DNA from: Paraburkholderia lacunae
GTDB taxonomy: Bacteria; Pseudomonadota; Gammaproteobacteria; Burkholderiales; Burkholderiaceae
NCBI RefSeq assembly: GCF_003353175.1
Contig: NZ_QHKS01000022.1
Span: 251 to 64,250 of the forward strand
Direction: 5' to 3'
Length of the DNA: 64,000 bases
Every line of letters begins with the position of its first letter. Positions within the stretch are counted from its first letter, which is position 1. This document shows, one piece after another, positions 43,712 to 53,138 of the stretch. The translations under genes were made by a program, and so were the position numbers. The notes below the pieces were generated by a model. It was not told the origin of the DNA. It saw only the letters and a list, made by a program, of their open reading frames with translations, and ran no database searches.

Positions 43712-45919
43712 TCAGTTCACCGTCTCGGGCGCGCTGTGGTAGGTGGAATACGTGTAGTCGGACGAGCGTTGCGGAACGTCGCTCAGCAGGATCCCGTCGA
43801 CCTTGACGTCGGCGCTGCCGAGGAGCCGGGTGGTCTCGCGCAGTTCCGCAGCGGAATGACGCGCATGACGCATCACCAGCAAGCTCGTACCGGCGTGTTT
43901 GCCGATCAATGCCGAATCGGTCACGGCAAGTACCGGCGGCGTGTCGAGAATCACGACGTCATAAATCCTCGCCAACTGATCGACCAGTTCGCCCAGCCGG
44001 TGGCCGGTCAGCATTTCGGCCGGCATCGGCGAGCGGCTGCCACGCGTGAGCATGTCGAGGTTCGGCAGTATCTGACGGCGTACCGCGGCGTCGAGGCTGG
44101 CACCGCCGATCATGTCCTGCAGGCCGGTTTCGCGCGACAAGCCGAAGTACTGATGCAGATTGCCGCGCCGCATGTCCCCGTCGACCAGCAGCACGCGCTT
44201 GCCGACCGATGCGAGCACCGCCGCGAGGTTCACCGAAAGGAATGACTTGCCGACATCGGGCCGAGGGCCGGTGATCATCACAACGTTGTTCGGCGCATCG
44301 TCCAGACGGAGTTGCAGCGCCGTGCGCAAGCTGCGCACCGCCTCCACCGCGACATCGTCCGGCGCGGCGACAGCAAGGACGTGAGCGCCCGGCGCGCCCC
44401 TGCGCGCCGCACGCTGCAACCGCATCTGCCGCTCGCTGTGCGAAATGACCGCAAATACCGGAGCATCGGCGATCTGCTCGATCTCCTGCGGACTTTCCAG
44501 GCCACGATGCAGCGCCCGCCGCGCGAACGCGGCGGCTGTGCCCAGCAGCAACCCCAGCGCCGCGGCAGCCCCGATGATGCGGGCCTTCTTCGGCCTGACG
44601 GGTTCCTCGGTGGTCACCGCATAGTCGACCACGCGCACGTTGCCCAACTGGCCGGCCTTGAGTACGCGAAGCTGCTGCGCACTGTCCATCAGATTGGTGT
44701 AGAGGCCCGTATTGATCTCGACGTCGCGCGTAAACCGCACAGCCGCCTGCTGCGTGTTCGGCAAACTTGCGACCTTTGCATTCAGTTGTGCCTGCTGGCG
44801 TTGCAGATCGGCCATTTGCGCATCGAGCGCGGCCACCGATGGATGGGTCGGCGTGAATCGCTGCAGCAATTCGGCGCGTTGCTGTTGCAGCGCAATCATC
44901 CGCGTCTTGTTTTCGACAATCGACTGCAGCAGCAAGCGGCTTTCTTCGGCTAGGTCGATCGTGCCGTTCCTGTTGCGGAACGCGTTGAAGCGCTGCTCGG
45001 ATTGATCCAGATCGACCTTCAACTGCGGCAGCTGATTGCCCAGAAAACTCAGCATTTTCTCGGCCTGCGCGGACTTCCAGCCGACGTTGCGCTGTACGTA
45101 ACCACGCACGATTGCGTTGACCGTTGCGGCAGTGCGCTCGCTGTCATCGCCATCGAGCCGAATTCCGATCACGCCGGATTGTTTGGTTTTCTCGGCAACG
45201 TCCAACGCTTTTTGCAACGCAGCCGTGGTCAGTTGCGTCGACGCGCGGCTCAAGGTGAAGCCGGTGCCGGCGCGCGCAACGAGGCTATCGACGCGTAAAT
45301 GAACCGGCCCATGGGGCGTGCTGCCGGACACCGCTTCGCCCACGCGGCCTTTGAGCACCACCTCCCCATCATGGTCCTCGAGATGGAATTGCTCGCCGCC
45401 ATCCGACACGAGGAGGAACCTTTCTCCATAGAGCGTCGGCGGTACGTCGAACTGCGACACCCGCACCGCTTCGCCGCCCCATGCGAAGCGACCGAGTCCC
45501 CACACCGGATCGGCAAGTGTGTCGACGGACGATGCGCGTGCCATCCGTTCGCCGATCAGAGGGAAGTAGCGCGGTTTCGCATCGATATCGAGGTGCAGTT
45601 GGCGCACCGTATCGTCGACCACTCCGCGAGAGCGGATCAGTTCGATCTCGGCGTCGGCGGTCGCCTTGCCGCTGAACAGTTGGGCGAGATCGCCCAACTT
45701 GTCGTTGACAGCGCCCAAATCGTCGTCGACCTGCACCGTTGCGTCGGCACGGTACACAGGGGTTGCGAGCAACGCGTAGCCGATGCCGAGCGTCAACGTG
45801 ACCGCGGCAATCGCCGTAATCAACAGGCGGTTCTCGCGGAGCACCGACGTGATCTCGGACAGATTGAGTTCGTCGCCAGAGCTTCCCGCGGCATAAGAAA
45901 GGTTCTTTTGAATGCCCAT
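43712..45919 (-). CDS. wzc: Polysaccharide copolymerase / tyrosine autokinase (Wzc)
   Basis: A 735-residue inner-membrane chain-length regulator with a bacterial tyrosine kinase domain. Two membrane helices (about 32-52 and 450-470) flank a large periplasmic coiled-coil region of the Wzz/GNVR type. The kinase domain has Walker A GPRPDVGKSF, Walker A' VLLVDGDMRR and Walker B VVILDTPP. A short C-terminal Tyr cluster (SSDYTYSTY) provides autophosphorylation sites. It would cycle phosphorylation with the Wzb phosphatase encoded three bases upstream, and work with Wza and Wzy in export. Confidence 0.95.
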   Translation of the reverse strand: MGIQKNLSYAAGSSGDELNLSEITSVLRENRLLITAIAAVTLTLGIGYALLATPVYRADATVQVDDDLGAVNDKLGDLAQLFSGKATADAEIELIRSRGVVDDTVRQLHLDIDAKPRYFPLIGERMARASSVDTLADPVWGLGRFAWGGEAVRVSQFDVPPTLYGERFLLVSDGGEQFHLEDHDGEVVLKGRVGEAVSGSTPHGPVHLRVDSLVARAGTGFTLSRASTQLTTAALQKALDVAEKTKQSGVIGIRLDGDDSERTAATVNAIVRGYVQRNVGWKSAQAEKMLSFLGNQLPQLKVDLDQSEQRFNAFRNRNGTIDLAEESRLLLQSIVENKTRMIALQQQRAELLQRFTPTHPSVAALDAQMADLQRQQAQLNAKVASLPNTQQAAVRFTRDVEINTGLYTNLMDSAQQLRVLKAGQLGNVRVVDYAVTTEEPVRPKKARIIGAAAALGLLLGTAAAFARRALHRGLESPQEIEQIADAPVFAVISHSERQMRLQRAARRGAPGAHVLAVAAPDDVAVEAVRSLRTALQLRLDDAPNNVVMITGPRPDVGKSFLSVNLAAVLASVGKRVLLVDGDMRRGNLHQYFGLSRETGLQDMIGGASLDAAVRRQILPNLDMLTRGSRSPMPAEMLTGHRLGELVDQLARIYDVVILDTPPVLAVTDSALIGKHAGTSLLVMRHARHSAAELRETTRLLGSADVKVDGILLSDVPQRSSDYTYSTYHSAPETVN

Positions 45920-45922
45920 GAT

Positions 45923-46363
45923 TCAGTGCTGCAGTCCCGCAATGGCGCCAAGCCAGCGCTGCACGCCTTGCTCGATCTGCGTCAGCGCCAGTTCAAAAAT
46001 GAATCGGCCGCGCTGATACGGGTCGACTACGTCAAGTTGGTCGTGCTCGCGGATCCGGTACACCTTGCCTCGTGCGAACGGGTACGCGCGTTCGATCAGC
46101 GCGCGCTGCGCCCGTGTCATGGTCAGGATCAGTTGCGCGCCGTGCACCTGCGCCGCGCTCAATGCCGTGGACACATGCGGGCGCAGGTCGACACCGCGCG
46201 CGTCCATCAGCTCCACCGCGAGCGGATCGGCGCCATAACCGACGAGCGCGCGCGTGCCGGCGGAACGCGCGGCCACCTGCGGCAGCGCTTTGGCGAGCAG
46301 CGCAGCTGCCACGGGACTGCGACAAATATTGCCCTCGCACACCATCAGGACCGGCCCGCTCAC
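45923..46363 (-). CDS. wzb: Low-molecular-weight protein tyrosine phosphatase (Wzb)
   Basis: A 146-residue phosphatase. The P-loop CEGNICRSP (CX5R-S) is at residues 9-17 and the general-acid Asp lies in VVDPYQRG, both intact. It should dephosphorylate the C-terminal tyrosines of Wzc. It uses a GTG start that overlaps the Wza stop by four bases. Confidence 0.95.
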   Translation of the reverse strand: MSGPVLMVCEGNICRSPVAAALLAKALPQVAARSAGTRALVGYGADPLAVELMDARGVDLRPHVSTALSAAQVHGAQLILTMTRAQRALIERAYPFARGKVYRIREHDQLDVVDPYQRGRFIFELALTQIEQGVQRWLGAIAGLQH

Positions 46364-47589
46364 CGCGTCACCACCGCAGCGGTCAGACCCGCGTTGATCG
46401 CCGGCAACAACTGGCCAAGAACCCGACTGAAGCGTGCCAGCCCGGTGCTATCTACGTACACAATGTCCTTCGGCTGAAGCTCGAACTGATTGGCGAGCAC
46501 CATCGACACCGGCGAGCTGCCATCTAGATGAAACACCTGCGCGCGCTTGTTCTCGCCGCCGCGAATCACGTACATCTGCGCCGCATTAGCCGTGTTCACA
46601 TTGACGCTGCCGGCTTGCGACAGCGCGTCGTTCAACGTGAGCTTCCCTGACTTCAACGGCACCGCCGTGGTTGGACGGTTGATCTCGCCCATCACGAACA
46701 CGCCGTTTTCGTCACGCGAAACGACCCGCAGCAGATCGCCGTCTTTCAGCAGCAGCTTCGCCGGCCCTTGCTTGCCGAGAAGCATCTGCGGCAGATCCAG
46801 CGGATACGCAACGCCTTCGCGCACCAACTCCATGCGGCTCTGATCCGCGGCCGGCGTGAATCCGCCGGCGCGGGTGATCGCTTCGTACAGCGTCATCGGG
46901 ATGTCGTTGATCGGCTGCACGCCAGGCGCGTGCACTTCGCCGTCGATGTACACCTTCTTCGAGCGAAACGACGCAACGCGCACCGTGACCTGCGGCTCGC
47001 GAAACACCCTGACGAGCCGGCGCGCGAGCTGCGCCTGCACTTCGTCGACGCGCATCCCGGCAACGTTCAGATTGCCCGCATAGGGGAACGCGATCGTGCC
47101 GTTCTGCTCGACCACGAAGCCGCTCGGTGCATCGGCGGGCCGAACCTGCGCCTGGCCCTGCGCACCCTGCGCGGCAGCCAGTTCCGGATGGTCCCAGACC
47201 GTGATCTGCAGAACGTCGCCGGCGCCGAGGGTGTAGGCCTCGGGCGTGCCGAACAGGCGTGGTTCGACGGCAGCGCTGTGTGCGGCTTCTTCCTTCAGCT
47301 TGCGGATCAGGGCGACGTCGATGTCGCTGATCGGCACCGGGAGTGGCTCGGCCTGCGCGGCTGGCTCACCGTCCGCGGCGGCACGCTTGCTGGCGCTGGC
47401 GCCCCGCACCGGCGCGTCGGACGCCTGCATGTCCCGTACCGGCATGTCCGCTACAGATAGAGCCGACGGATTGCTCATGTGCATACCGGGCGCAAACGCG
47501 CATGCGGACAGCAAAACTGCCGACACGACCACGGCAGCCGTGAGAGACCTGTGCAGCCCGTTCGTCCGGGCACAAAGTGCTACTGACAT
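46360..47589 (-). CDS. wza: Outer-membrane polysaccharide export lipoprotein (Wza)
   Basis: A 409-residue export pore subunit. A signal peptide ends in the lipobox LLSAC (Cys about residue 30). The polysaccharide-export and SLBB domains follow (YTLGAGDVLQITVWDHPELA, VYIDGEVHAPGVQPINDIPM, VFVMGEINRPTTAVPLKSGK), and a C-terminal helix suited to the outer-membrane barrel. The frame is open upstream to 47772, but the Met at 47589 places the signal peptide correctly and lies 43 bp after the priming transferase gene. Confidence 0.93.
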   Translation of the reverse strand: MSVALCARTNGLHRSLTAAVVVSAVLLSACAFAPGMHMSNPSALSVADMPVRDMQASDAPVRGASASKRAAADGEPAAQAEPLPVPISDIDVALIRKLKEEAAHSAAVEPRLFGTPEAYTLGAGDVLQITVWDHPELAAAQGAQGQAQVRPADAPSGFVVEQNGTIAFPYAGNLNVAGMRVDEVQAQLARRLVRVFREPQVTVRVASFRSKKVYIDGEVHAPGVQPINDIPMTLYEAITRAGGFTPAADQSRMELVREGVAYPLDLPQMLLGKQGPAKLLLKDGDLLRVVSRDENGVFVMGEINRPTTAVPLKSGKLTLNDALSQAGSVNVNTANAAQMYVIRGGENKRAQVFHLDGSSPVSMVLANQFELQPKDIVYVDSTGLARFSRVLGQLLPAINAGLTAAVVTR

Positions 47590-47632
47590 CCTGTTCAACC
47601 TGTGTTGTAAGCGTACCGCGCGCGGCACCCGC

Positions 47633-49036
47633 TCAGTAAGCGTTCCGATGGACAAATCCCTTGACCACCGTCGCGAAAACGATGCGCATATCCAGCCCGA
47701 ACGACCAGTTGCGCAGGTAATAGAGGTCGTGTTCGACGCGACCCTGCATCTTCTCGATCCGATCGGTCTCACCGCGAAATCCGTTCACCTGCGCCCAGCC
47801 CGTGATGCCAGGCTTGATGCGGTAGCGGTGGATATAACCGTCGACGACGCTGCGGTACTGATCGTCATGTTCGATTGCATGCGGGCGAGGCCCCACTACC
47901 GACATCTCTCCACGCAACACGTTGAGGAACTGCGGCAACTCGTCGAGACTCGTGCGACGCAGGAAAGCACCCACACGCGTGATGCGCGGATCGTTGCGCG
48001 TGGCTTGATGGACCACGCCGTCACGCTCGGCGTGCACGCGCATCGAACGGAACTTGTAGATGCGAAACACGCGGCCGTCCGCACCTTTGCGCCGCTGCGT
48101 GAAGAGCACCGGCCCCTTTGACGACAGCTTGATGGCCGCAGCGATCGCGAGCATCACCGGCGACAACGCGAGCAACGCCACGGCAGCAAACAGCCGGTCG
48201 AAAATCGCTTTCTGGAGCAGCGCGTGCGGGGTCATGGGCGAGGCCATCAAATTGATCGCCGGCGCGCCGATCAGATCGACGACGTTGCCGTCGAACATCG
48301 CGAGACTGCGTACGTCGGGAATGAAACGCAAATTGACGAGGTCGCCGCTGAATTCCTCGATGAGGCGCAACACCATGTTCTCTTCGGACATCGGCAGCGC
48401 GAGCCAGACCTCCTCGATCTGTTCGCGGCGCACCCAGTTCGCAAATTCGCGCAGACGCCCGAACGACGGCAAACCCGGCAAATCGGACTCGGCACCCGGC
48501 TGCGTATTGAACGTAACCACCGCCCGAAAGCCCGCGCTTGGCGAACCCAGGATGTTGGCGATCACCTTGTCGCGATGCGCACCCGCGCCCACCACCGCAA
48601 CCAGGCGCAGATTGCGTCCCGCGCGCCTCAGCCGCCCGAGCACCGCATGCACCAGCACGCGCGACGCGACGAGTCCCAGAGCGGTGAGCGCGGTCCAACT
48701 CACGCACCAGAGCCGCGACACCGACGCGGTGCGGTGGAGCAGGAACATCAACGCAAGGCCGCAGCCCTGCACAACGATCCAGCCGATCACGATGTTGATG
48801 CTCAAACGCCACTTCGAGCGGCCTCGCCACGAGCGATATACGCCGAACCATGGCAAAAGCAGAATCGCGAACGCCATATCGAACGCCACGAAAGCGCCTT
48901 CGATAATCGAATACCCCGTGTCTGCCATGAACAGGAGCGACGCCAGAGCCGCGCCGAGCGCGATCAGCATGACGTCGAGCAGGCGCGCGAGCACGCTCTC
49001 GATATCCGTGGAATTCCCGCCAGCGGTTTGACGCAT
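47633..49036 (-). CDS. Undecaprenyl-phosphate sugar-1-phosphate transferase (WcaJ type)
   Basis: A priming glycosyltransferase of about 467 residues that starts repeat-unit assembly by moving a sugar-1-phosphate onto undecaprenyl phosphate. The N-terminal half has about four membrane helices and a CoA-binding-like Rossmann region (VAVVGAGAHRDKVIANILGS). The C-terminal catalytic domain has KFRSMRVHAERDG, RRTSLDELPQFLNVLRGEMS and the VGPRPHA motif, as in WcaJ/CpsE/ExoY. Possible starts are at 49036, 49048 and further upstream. I prefer 49036 because a small upstream ORF with a good ribosome binding site ends on it in a TGATG overlap. Confidence 0.9.
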   Translation of the reverse strand: MRQTAGGNSTDIESVLARLLDVMLIALGAALASLLFMADTGYSIIEGAFVAFDMAFAILLLPWFGVYRSWRGRSKWRLSINIVIGWIVVQGCGLALMFLLHRTASVSRLWCVSWTALTALGLVASRVLVHAVLGRLRRAGRNLRLVAVVGAGAHRDKVIANILGSPSAGFRAVVTFNTQPGAESDLPGLPSFGRLREFANWVRREQIEEVWLALPMSEENMVLRLIEEFSGDLVNLRFIPDVRSLAMFDGNVVDLIGAPAINLMASPMTPHALLQKAIFDRLFAAVALLALSPVMLAIAAAIKLSSKGPVLFTQRRKGADGRVFRIYKFRSMRVHAERDGVVHQATRNDPRITRVGAFLRRTSLDELPQFLNVLRGEMSVVGPRPHAIEHDDQYRSVVDGYIHRYRIKPGITGWAQVNGFRGETDRIEKMQGRVEHDLYYLRNWSFGLDMRIVFATVVKGFVHRNAY

Positions 49037-49173
49037 CACCGTGTGCATAGCGCTGAGCCGGGCGTCGGACCACGCCGAAGCGTCGAACCTCCACCCCCAA
49101 CGACACGTTGCTCGCGAGCCGTAGCAACCCGCAAACACACGACGCGATCGTTCAAATCAACCTTCGACTTCAT
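49036..49173 (-). CDS. Upstream ORF, possible leader peptide of the polysaccharide operon
   Basis: A 45-codon ORF starting MKSKVDLNDRVVCLR. GGGAG lies seven bases before its ATG, better than any site before the transferase gene. Its stop overlaps the candidate transferase start (TGATG), the arrangement of translational coupling. The peptide is basic and contains a GGGG run; it has no recognised family. It may only serve to deliver ribosomes to the transferase start. Confidence 0.35.
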   Translation of the reverse strand: MKSKVDLNDRVVCLRVATAREQRVVGGGGSTLRRGPTPGSALCTR

Positions 49174-49508
49174 GGCATCACTCCCAAGAATCCGTTCGCA
49201 ATGCCTCTCAAATGCATTACTTCAGCGAAGGCGCATTCTCCTCTTGCTCACGTCGTTCTCGATTGAGAAGTTTCTTATTCGATTGCCGTATTCGTCTGAC
49301 CAACCGCCCTGCTTTCCGATTGAATCCGATATCTCATGAACCACGTTCAGTGGCATTCATTCCATAACCAATCCCTAATGCATCGCCCGAGAAACTTTAA
49401 CTATCCGCAATCGATCCGCGCCCGTATTCTCGAACAGTGACCCGCCGCCATCGCACGGCCATGCGCGGCAACGGGCAAACGGCTTCTCATAGTCACAGGG
49501 GCGACATC
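49174..49508. other. Divergent spacer upstream of the polysaccharide operon
   Basis: About 335 bp, lower in GC than the genes on either side, separating the minus-strand exopolysaccharide operon from the plus-strand ketopantoate reductase gene. The operon promoter must lie here. I see no clear operator or JUMPstart-like element that I could defend. Confidence 0.4.
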
Positions 49509-50486
49509 ATGAAAATCTGTATCTTCGGAGCGGGAGCGATTGGCGGTTTGATGGGCGTGCAGCTGGCCCGCGCGGGCGCGGACGTGAGTTTCATCGCGCG
49601 CGGCGCGCATCTGGCGGCGATGCGCGAACACGGCGCGCGCTTGCAGATGGACGGCGACACGTTCAGCGCGCCGGTGCGCTGCACGTCCGACCCGCGCGAA
49701 CTCGGCGTGCAGGACTTCGTGATCGTCACGCTGAAAGCGCACTCGCTGCCCGGCGTGGTCGATGCAATGCAGCCGCTGCTCGGCAAACATACGGCTATCG
49801 TCACGGGCGTCAACGGCATTCCTTACTGGTACTTCTATCAGCATGGCGGCAAATTCGCCGGCACCCGTCTTGCCAGCATCGATCCGGACGGCAGCCAATG
49901 GGCGAAGCTCGGCCCCGAACGCGCGATCGGCTGCGTGCTCTATCCCGCAGCGGAGATCGTCGAACCCGGCGTCATCAAGCATGTGTACGGCAAGAAATTC
50001 CCGATCGGCGAACCGAGCGGCGAACGCACGCCGCGCATTCAACAGTTGCACGAGATCATGCAGGCGGCAGGTTTCGATGCACCGATCCGCGACAATATCC
50101 GCGATGAAATCTGGCTCAAGCTGTGGGGCAACCTCTGCTTCAACCCGATCAGCGCGTTGACGCACGCCACGCTCGACGTGCTCACCAGTGACCCCGGCAC
50201 GCGCGCTGTATCACGCACGATGATGCTGGAGGCCAAGCGCATCGCGGATCAATTCGGCGTGCACTTTCGCGTCGATGTGGAAAAACGGATCGACGGTGCG
50301 GGTGCGGTCGGCGCGCACAAGACTTCGACGCTGGTCGATCTGGAGAACCGCCGTCCGATGGAGATCGACCCGTTGCTGACGGTGGTGCAGGAAATGGGCC
50401 GCATTGTCGCCGAACCGACGCCGACCATCGACGTCGTGCTCGCATTGGTGAAGCTGCGCGAGCGGATGGCATTGCAGGGCGATTGA
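49509..50486 (+). CDS. panE: 2-dehydropantoate 2-reductase
   Basis: A 325-residue NADPH-dependent ketopantoate reductase family protein. The Rossmann start KICIFGAGAIGGLMGVQLAR is followed by TLKAHSLPGVV (with the catalytic-region Lys) and a C-terminal domain with KLWGNLCFNPISALTHAT containing the conserved Asn/Ser residues. Many Burkholderia have several PanE-like paralogues, so this copy may act on another 2-oxo acid. The ATG at 49509 follows AGGGGCG. A shared terminator lies behind it. Confidence 0.87.
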   Translation: MKICIFGAGAIGGLMGVQLARAGADVSFIARGAHLAAMREHGARLQMDGDTFSAPVRCTSDPRELGVQDFVIVTLKAHSLPGVVDAMQPLLGKHTAIVTGVNGIPYWYFYQHGGKFAGTRLASIDPDGSQWAKLGPERAIGCVLYPAAEIVEPGVIKHVYGKKFPIGEPSGERTPRIQQLHEIMQAAGFDAPIRDNIRDEIWLKLWGNLCFNPISALTHATLDVLTSDPGTRAVSRTMMLEAKRIADQFGVHFRVDVEKRIDGAGAVGAHKTSTLVDLENRRPMEIDPLLTVVQEMGRIVAEPTPTIDVVLALVKLRERMALQGD

Positions 50487-50562
50487 GAACCCGCGCTGCC
50501 CGGTCGACACGCGGGACACGCTGGTTAAGCGAACCGGCGAGGCAAACCGGGCAAACGGAACG

Positions 50563-50594
50563 AGGATCGAACGCGAGGCGTTCGATCCTTTTTT
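50563..50594. terminator. Terminator between convergent genes
   Basis: GGATCGAACGC-GAG-GCGTTCGATCC forms a perfect 11-bp stem with a three-base loop, followed by six T residues on the plus strand. It lies between the convergent panE and aldehyde dehydrogenase genes. The plus-strand T-run makes it a good terminator for panE. Confidence 0.92.
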
Positions 50595-50601
50595 AACGTC
50601 G

Positions 50602-52056
50602 TTATTGATCGATCGCGAGCCAGACCGACTTCGGCTCGGTGAAGTTTTCAATGGCGACGTCGCCGTGCTCGCGGCCGAAACCCGAGTCGCCGGAGCCGCC
50701 CCACGGCAAGCGCACGTCGGTATAGCCGTAAGTGTTGATCCACACCGTCCCCGCCCGCAAATCGCGCGCGACACGATGCACCCGGCCAATATCCGCGCTC
50801 CATACGCCCGCAGCGAGGCTGTACAGCGTACCGTTGGCCATTCGCACCGCATCGGCTTCGTCGTTGAAGCGGATCACGCTGGCCACCGGCCCGAAGATCT
50901 CCTCCTGCGAAATGCGCATTTCGTGCCCGACGTTGGCGAACACAGTCGGCTCGACGAAGAAGCCGCGCTCGCCCACCCGCGCGCCGCCGGTCACGAGCGA
51001 CGCTCCTTCGGCCCGGCCCGTTTCGACATAACCGAGCACGGTCTTCATCTGCGCGGCGGAGATGAGCGGCCCCATCGACGTCTCGCGCGCCGCCGGATCG
51101 CCGACCTTGATCGACTTCGCGCGCGCCGCCAGGCGCTCGACCACTTCGTCGTATACGTCGCGATGCGCGAGAATGCGCGAACCCGCCGAACACACCTGCC
51201 CGGTGTTGAAGAAAATCCCCGACGCCGCCGCCCGGACCGCATTGTCGAGATTCGCATCCGGAAAGATCAGGTTGGCCGACTTGCCGCCGAGCTCCAGCGT
51301 CACGCGCTTGAAGTTGCTGGCCGCGCCTTGCAGAATGCCGCGCCCCACCGACGGCGAACCGGTAAAAGTCACCTTGTCGACGCCCGGATGCGCGACCAGC
51401 GCATCGCCGACCACCCGCCCCTTGCCGGTGACGATATTCAGTACTCCCGGCGGCAAGCCCGCTTCGAGCGCGAGTTCGCCGATACGCAGCGCGGTGAGCG
51501 GCGTGATCTCCGCGGGTTTGACGATCAGCGTGCAGCCGCACGCGAGCGCGGGTGCGATCTTCCACATGCCGATCATCAGCGGAAAATTCCATGGCACGAT
51601 CGCCGCGACCACGCCGACCGGTTCGCGCAGCGTGTAGGTCAGCGCATCGGAGCGTACCGGCACCACCTGCCCGTTGATCTTGTCGCACCAGCCTGCGTAG
51701 TATTCGAGCGTATCGATCGCCGCCGGAATGTCCTGGCGCATCACCGCGGAGATCGGCTTGCCGGCGTCGAGGCTTTCGAGCACGGCGAGTTCATCCAGAT
51801 TCGCGCGCATCAGACCGGCCAGGCGGGTGAGAATTCGGCCGCGTTCGGCTGCGCGTAGCGCGTTCCATACTTTCAGCGCGGCGCGCGCCGCATGCACTGC
51901 GGTATCGACATCGGCCACGCTGCCTTGCGCGACCAATGCGATCGGCTCTTCGGTGGCCGGGTTGATGTCGACGGAATATTCGCCGGTGCCGGGCGGCAAG
52001 CGCTTGCCGTCGATCAGCAAATCGTGGCGCCTGAGGTCGGTTTCAGTTTCCATCAT
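50602..52056 (-). CDS. NAD(P)-dependent aldehyde dehydrogenase
   Basis: A 484-residue aldehyde dehydrogenase. It contains PWNFPLMIGMWKIAPALACG, KPAEITPLTA, LELGGKSAN (catalytic Glu) and NTGQVCSAGSR (catalytic Cys), all intact. The closest general types are betaine-, gamma-aminobutyraldehyde- or phenylacetaldehyde-like dehydrogenases; the substrate cannot be fixed. Two adjacent Met codons start it; AAGGAG lies upstream and suits the second (52053) slightly better. It follows the LysR and OxlT genes in the same direction. Confidence 0.92.
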   Translation of the reverse strand: MMETETDLRRHDLLIDGKRLPPGTGEYSVDINPATEEPIALVAQGSVADVDTAVHAARAALKVWNALRAAERGRILTRLAGLMRANLDELAVLESLDAGKPISAVMRQDIPAAIDTLEYYAGWCDKINGQVVPVRSDALTYTLREPVGVVAAIVPWNFPLMIGMWKIAPALACGCTLIVKPAEITPLTALRIGELALEAGLPPGVLNIVTGKGRVVGDALVAHPGVDKVTFTGSPSVGRGILQGAASNFKRVTLELGGKSANLIFPDANLDNAVRAAASGIFFNTGQVCSAGSRILAHRDVYDEVVERLAARAKSIKVGDPAARETSMGPLISAAQMKTVLGYVETGRAEGASLVTGGARVGERGFFVEPTVFANVGHEMRISQEEIFGPVASVIRFNDEADAVRMANGTLYSLAAGVWSADIGRVHRVARDLRAGTVWINTYGYTDVRLPWGGSGDSGFGREHGDVAIENFTEPKSVWLAIDQ

Positions 52057-52124
52057 GAAGCTCCTTGCGTGAGATGTAGCGTGGACTGACTGGCAGCGGA
52101 TCCGCTGCGGCCAGCGCTGTGGGC

Positions 52125-53108
52125 TTAAGGTTCGTGCAGTACCGTGCTGCCGGCCGACGCGACCGCCCGCGCGAATCCATGCATGGCGGACGGCGCGGCG
52201 CCGGCGGCGCTCGAAGGAGCGCCCGCGGGCATGGCGAACTGCGCCCAGGCCGCAGCGGCATTGGGTCTGAGAGAACGATTGCGACGCTGCACCAGCAGCG
52301 TCGACAGATTCATTTCGGGAACCAGTGGCCGGCTAACCAGCGGCGCATGAAGCGCGGGCCAATGGGCGTCGATCGGCAAGACGCCGATGCCGAGGCCCAG
52401 TTCGATCATGCGCAGCACGGCCGCCACATGGCCGAGTTCCTGCACCGGCCGCCGTTTCAGGCCATGCGCGCCGAACGCCAGAGCGAGCGCGGCGCGCACG
52501 CCCGTGTCGGCATTCAAGGTGACGAGCGCCCACTCCTGCAACGCGCTCCAGACGACGTTGGCGTGCCGCGCAAGCGGATGCGTGTGCGGCATGACCGCAT
52601 GCAGCGGCGTCGTGAAGATCGCTTGCGCGTGCAACAGATCGCCGGCCAGCGGCTCGGCCACCGATACCACGCCGAAGTCGACTTCGCCTTGCTCGACGCT
52701 CGCGAGCACGCCGCTTTGCGGTTGATCCCTGACGGACACGATCAGCTCGGGAAAAGCCGCGGCACAACGCGCAAGACCGTCCGCCACCCAACCCGACGAC
52801 AACACCGGATTGCTCGCCAGCACCACTACGCCCGTGTGTCCGCAGTACGCAGCACGCTCCTCGCGCAGCGTCAGCTCGATTTCGTCCAGCAAGCGGCCGA
52901 TGCGCCGTTCCAGACTCGCGCCCGCATTAGTCAGTTCTACCTGGCGCGTGGTGCGGTCGAACAGTTTCAGCTCGACAGCGTCTTCGAGTTCGCGCACGCA
53001 GCGGCTCACCGCCGATTGCGTCAGATCGAATTCGCGGGCCGCGCGCGTAAAGCTCCGTTCCCGCGCGACGGCGACGAACACCTTGAGCTGCTGCAACGAA
53101 ACGTTCAT
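52125..53108 (-). CDS. LysR-family transcriptional regulator
   Basis: A 327-residue regulator. The N-terminal winged HTH reads QQLKVFVAVARERSFTRAAR then FDLTQSAVSRCVRELEDAVE; the co-inducer domain follows. The last roughly 30 residues are an Ala/Gly-rich tail not usual in the family. It lies 30 bp after oxlT and 68 bp before the aldehyde dehydrogenase gene, all in one direction, so it may be co-transcribed with them and control one or both. Confidence 0.92.
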   Translation of the reverse strand: MNVSLQQLKVFVAVARERSFTRAAREFDLTQSAVSRCVRELEDAVELKLFDRTTRQVELTNAGASLERRIGRLLDEIELTLREERAAYCGHTGVVVLASNPVLSSGWVADGLARCAAAFPELIVSVRDQPQSGVLASVEQGEVDFGVVSVAEPLAGDLLHAQAIFTTPLHAVMPHTHPLARHANVVWSALQEWALVTLNADTGVRAALALAFGAHGLKRRPVQELGHVAAVLRMIELGLGIGVLPIDAHWPALHAPLVSRPLVPEMNLSTLLVQRRNRSLRPNAAAAWAQFAMPAGAPSSAAGAAPSAMHGFARAVASAGSTVLHEP

Positions 53109-53138
53109 GAAGTCGCTGCCGGGTGCGGATTATTCGCC

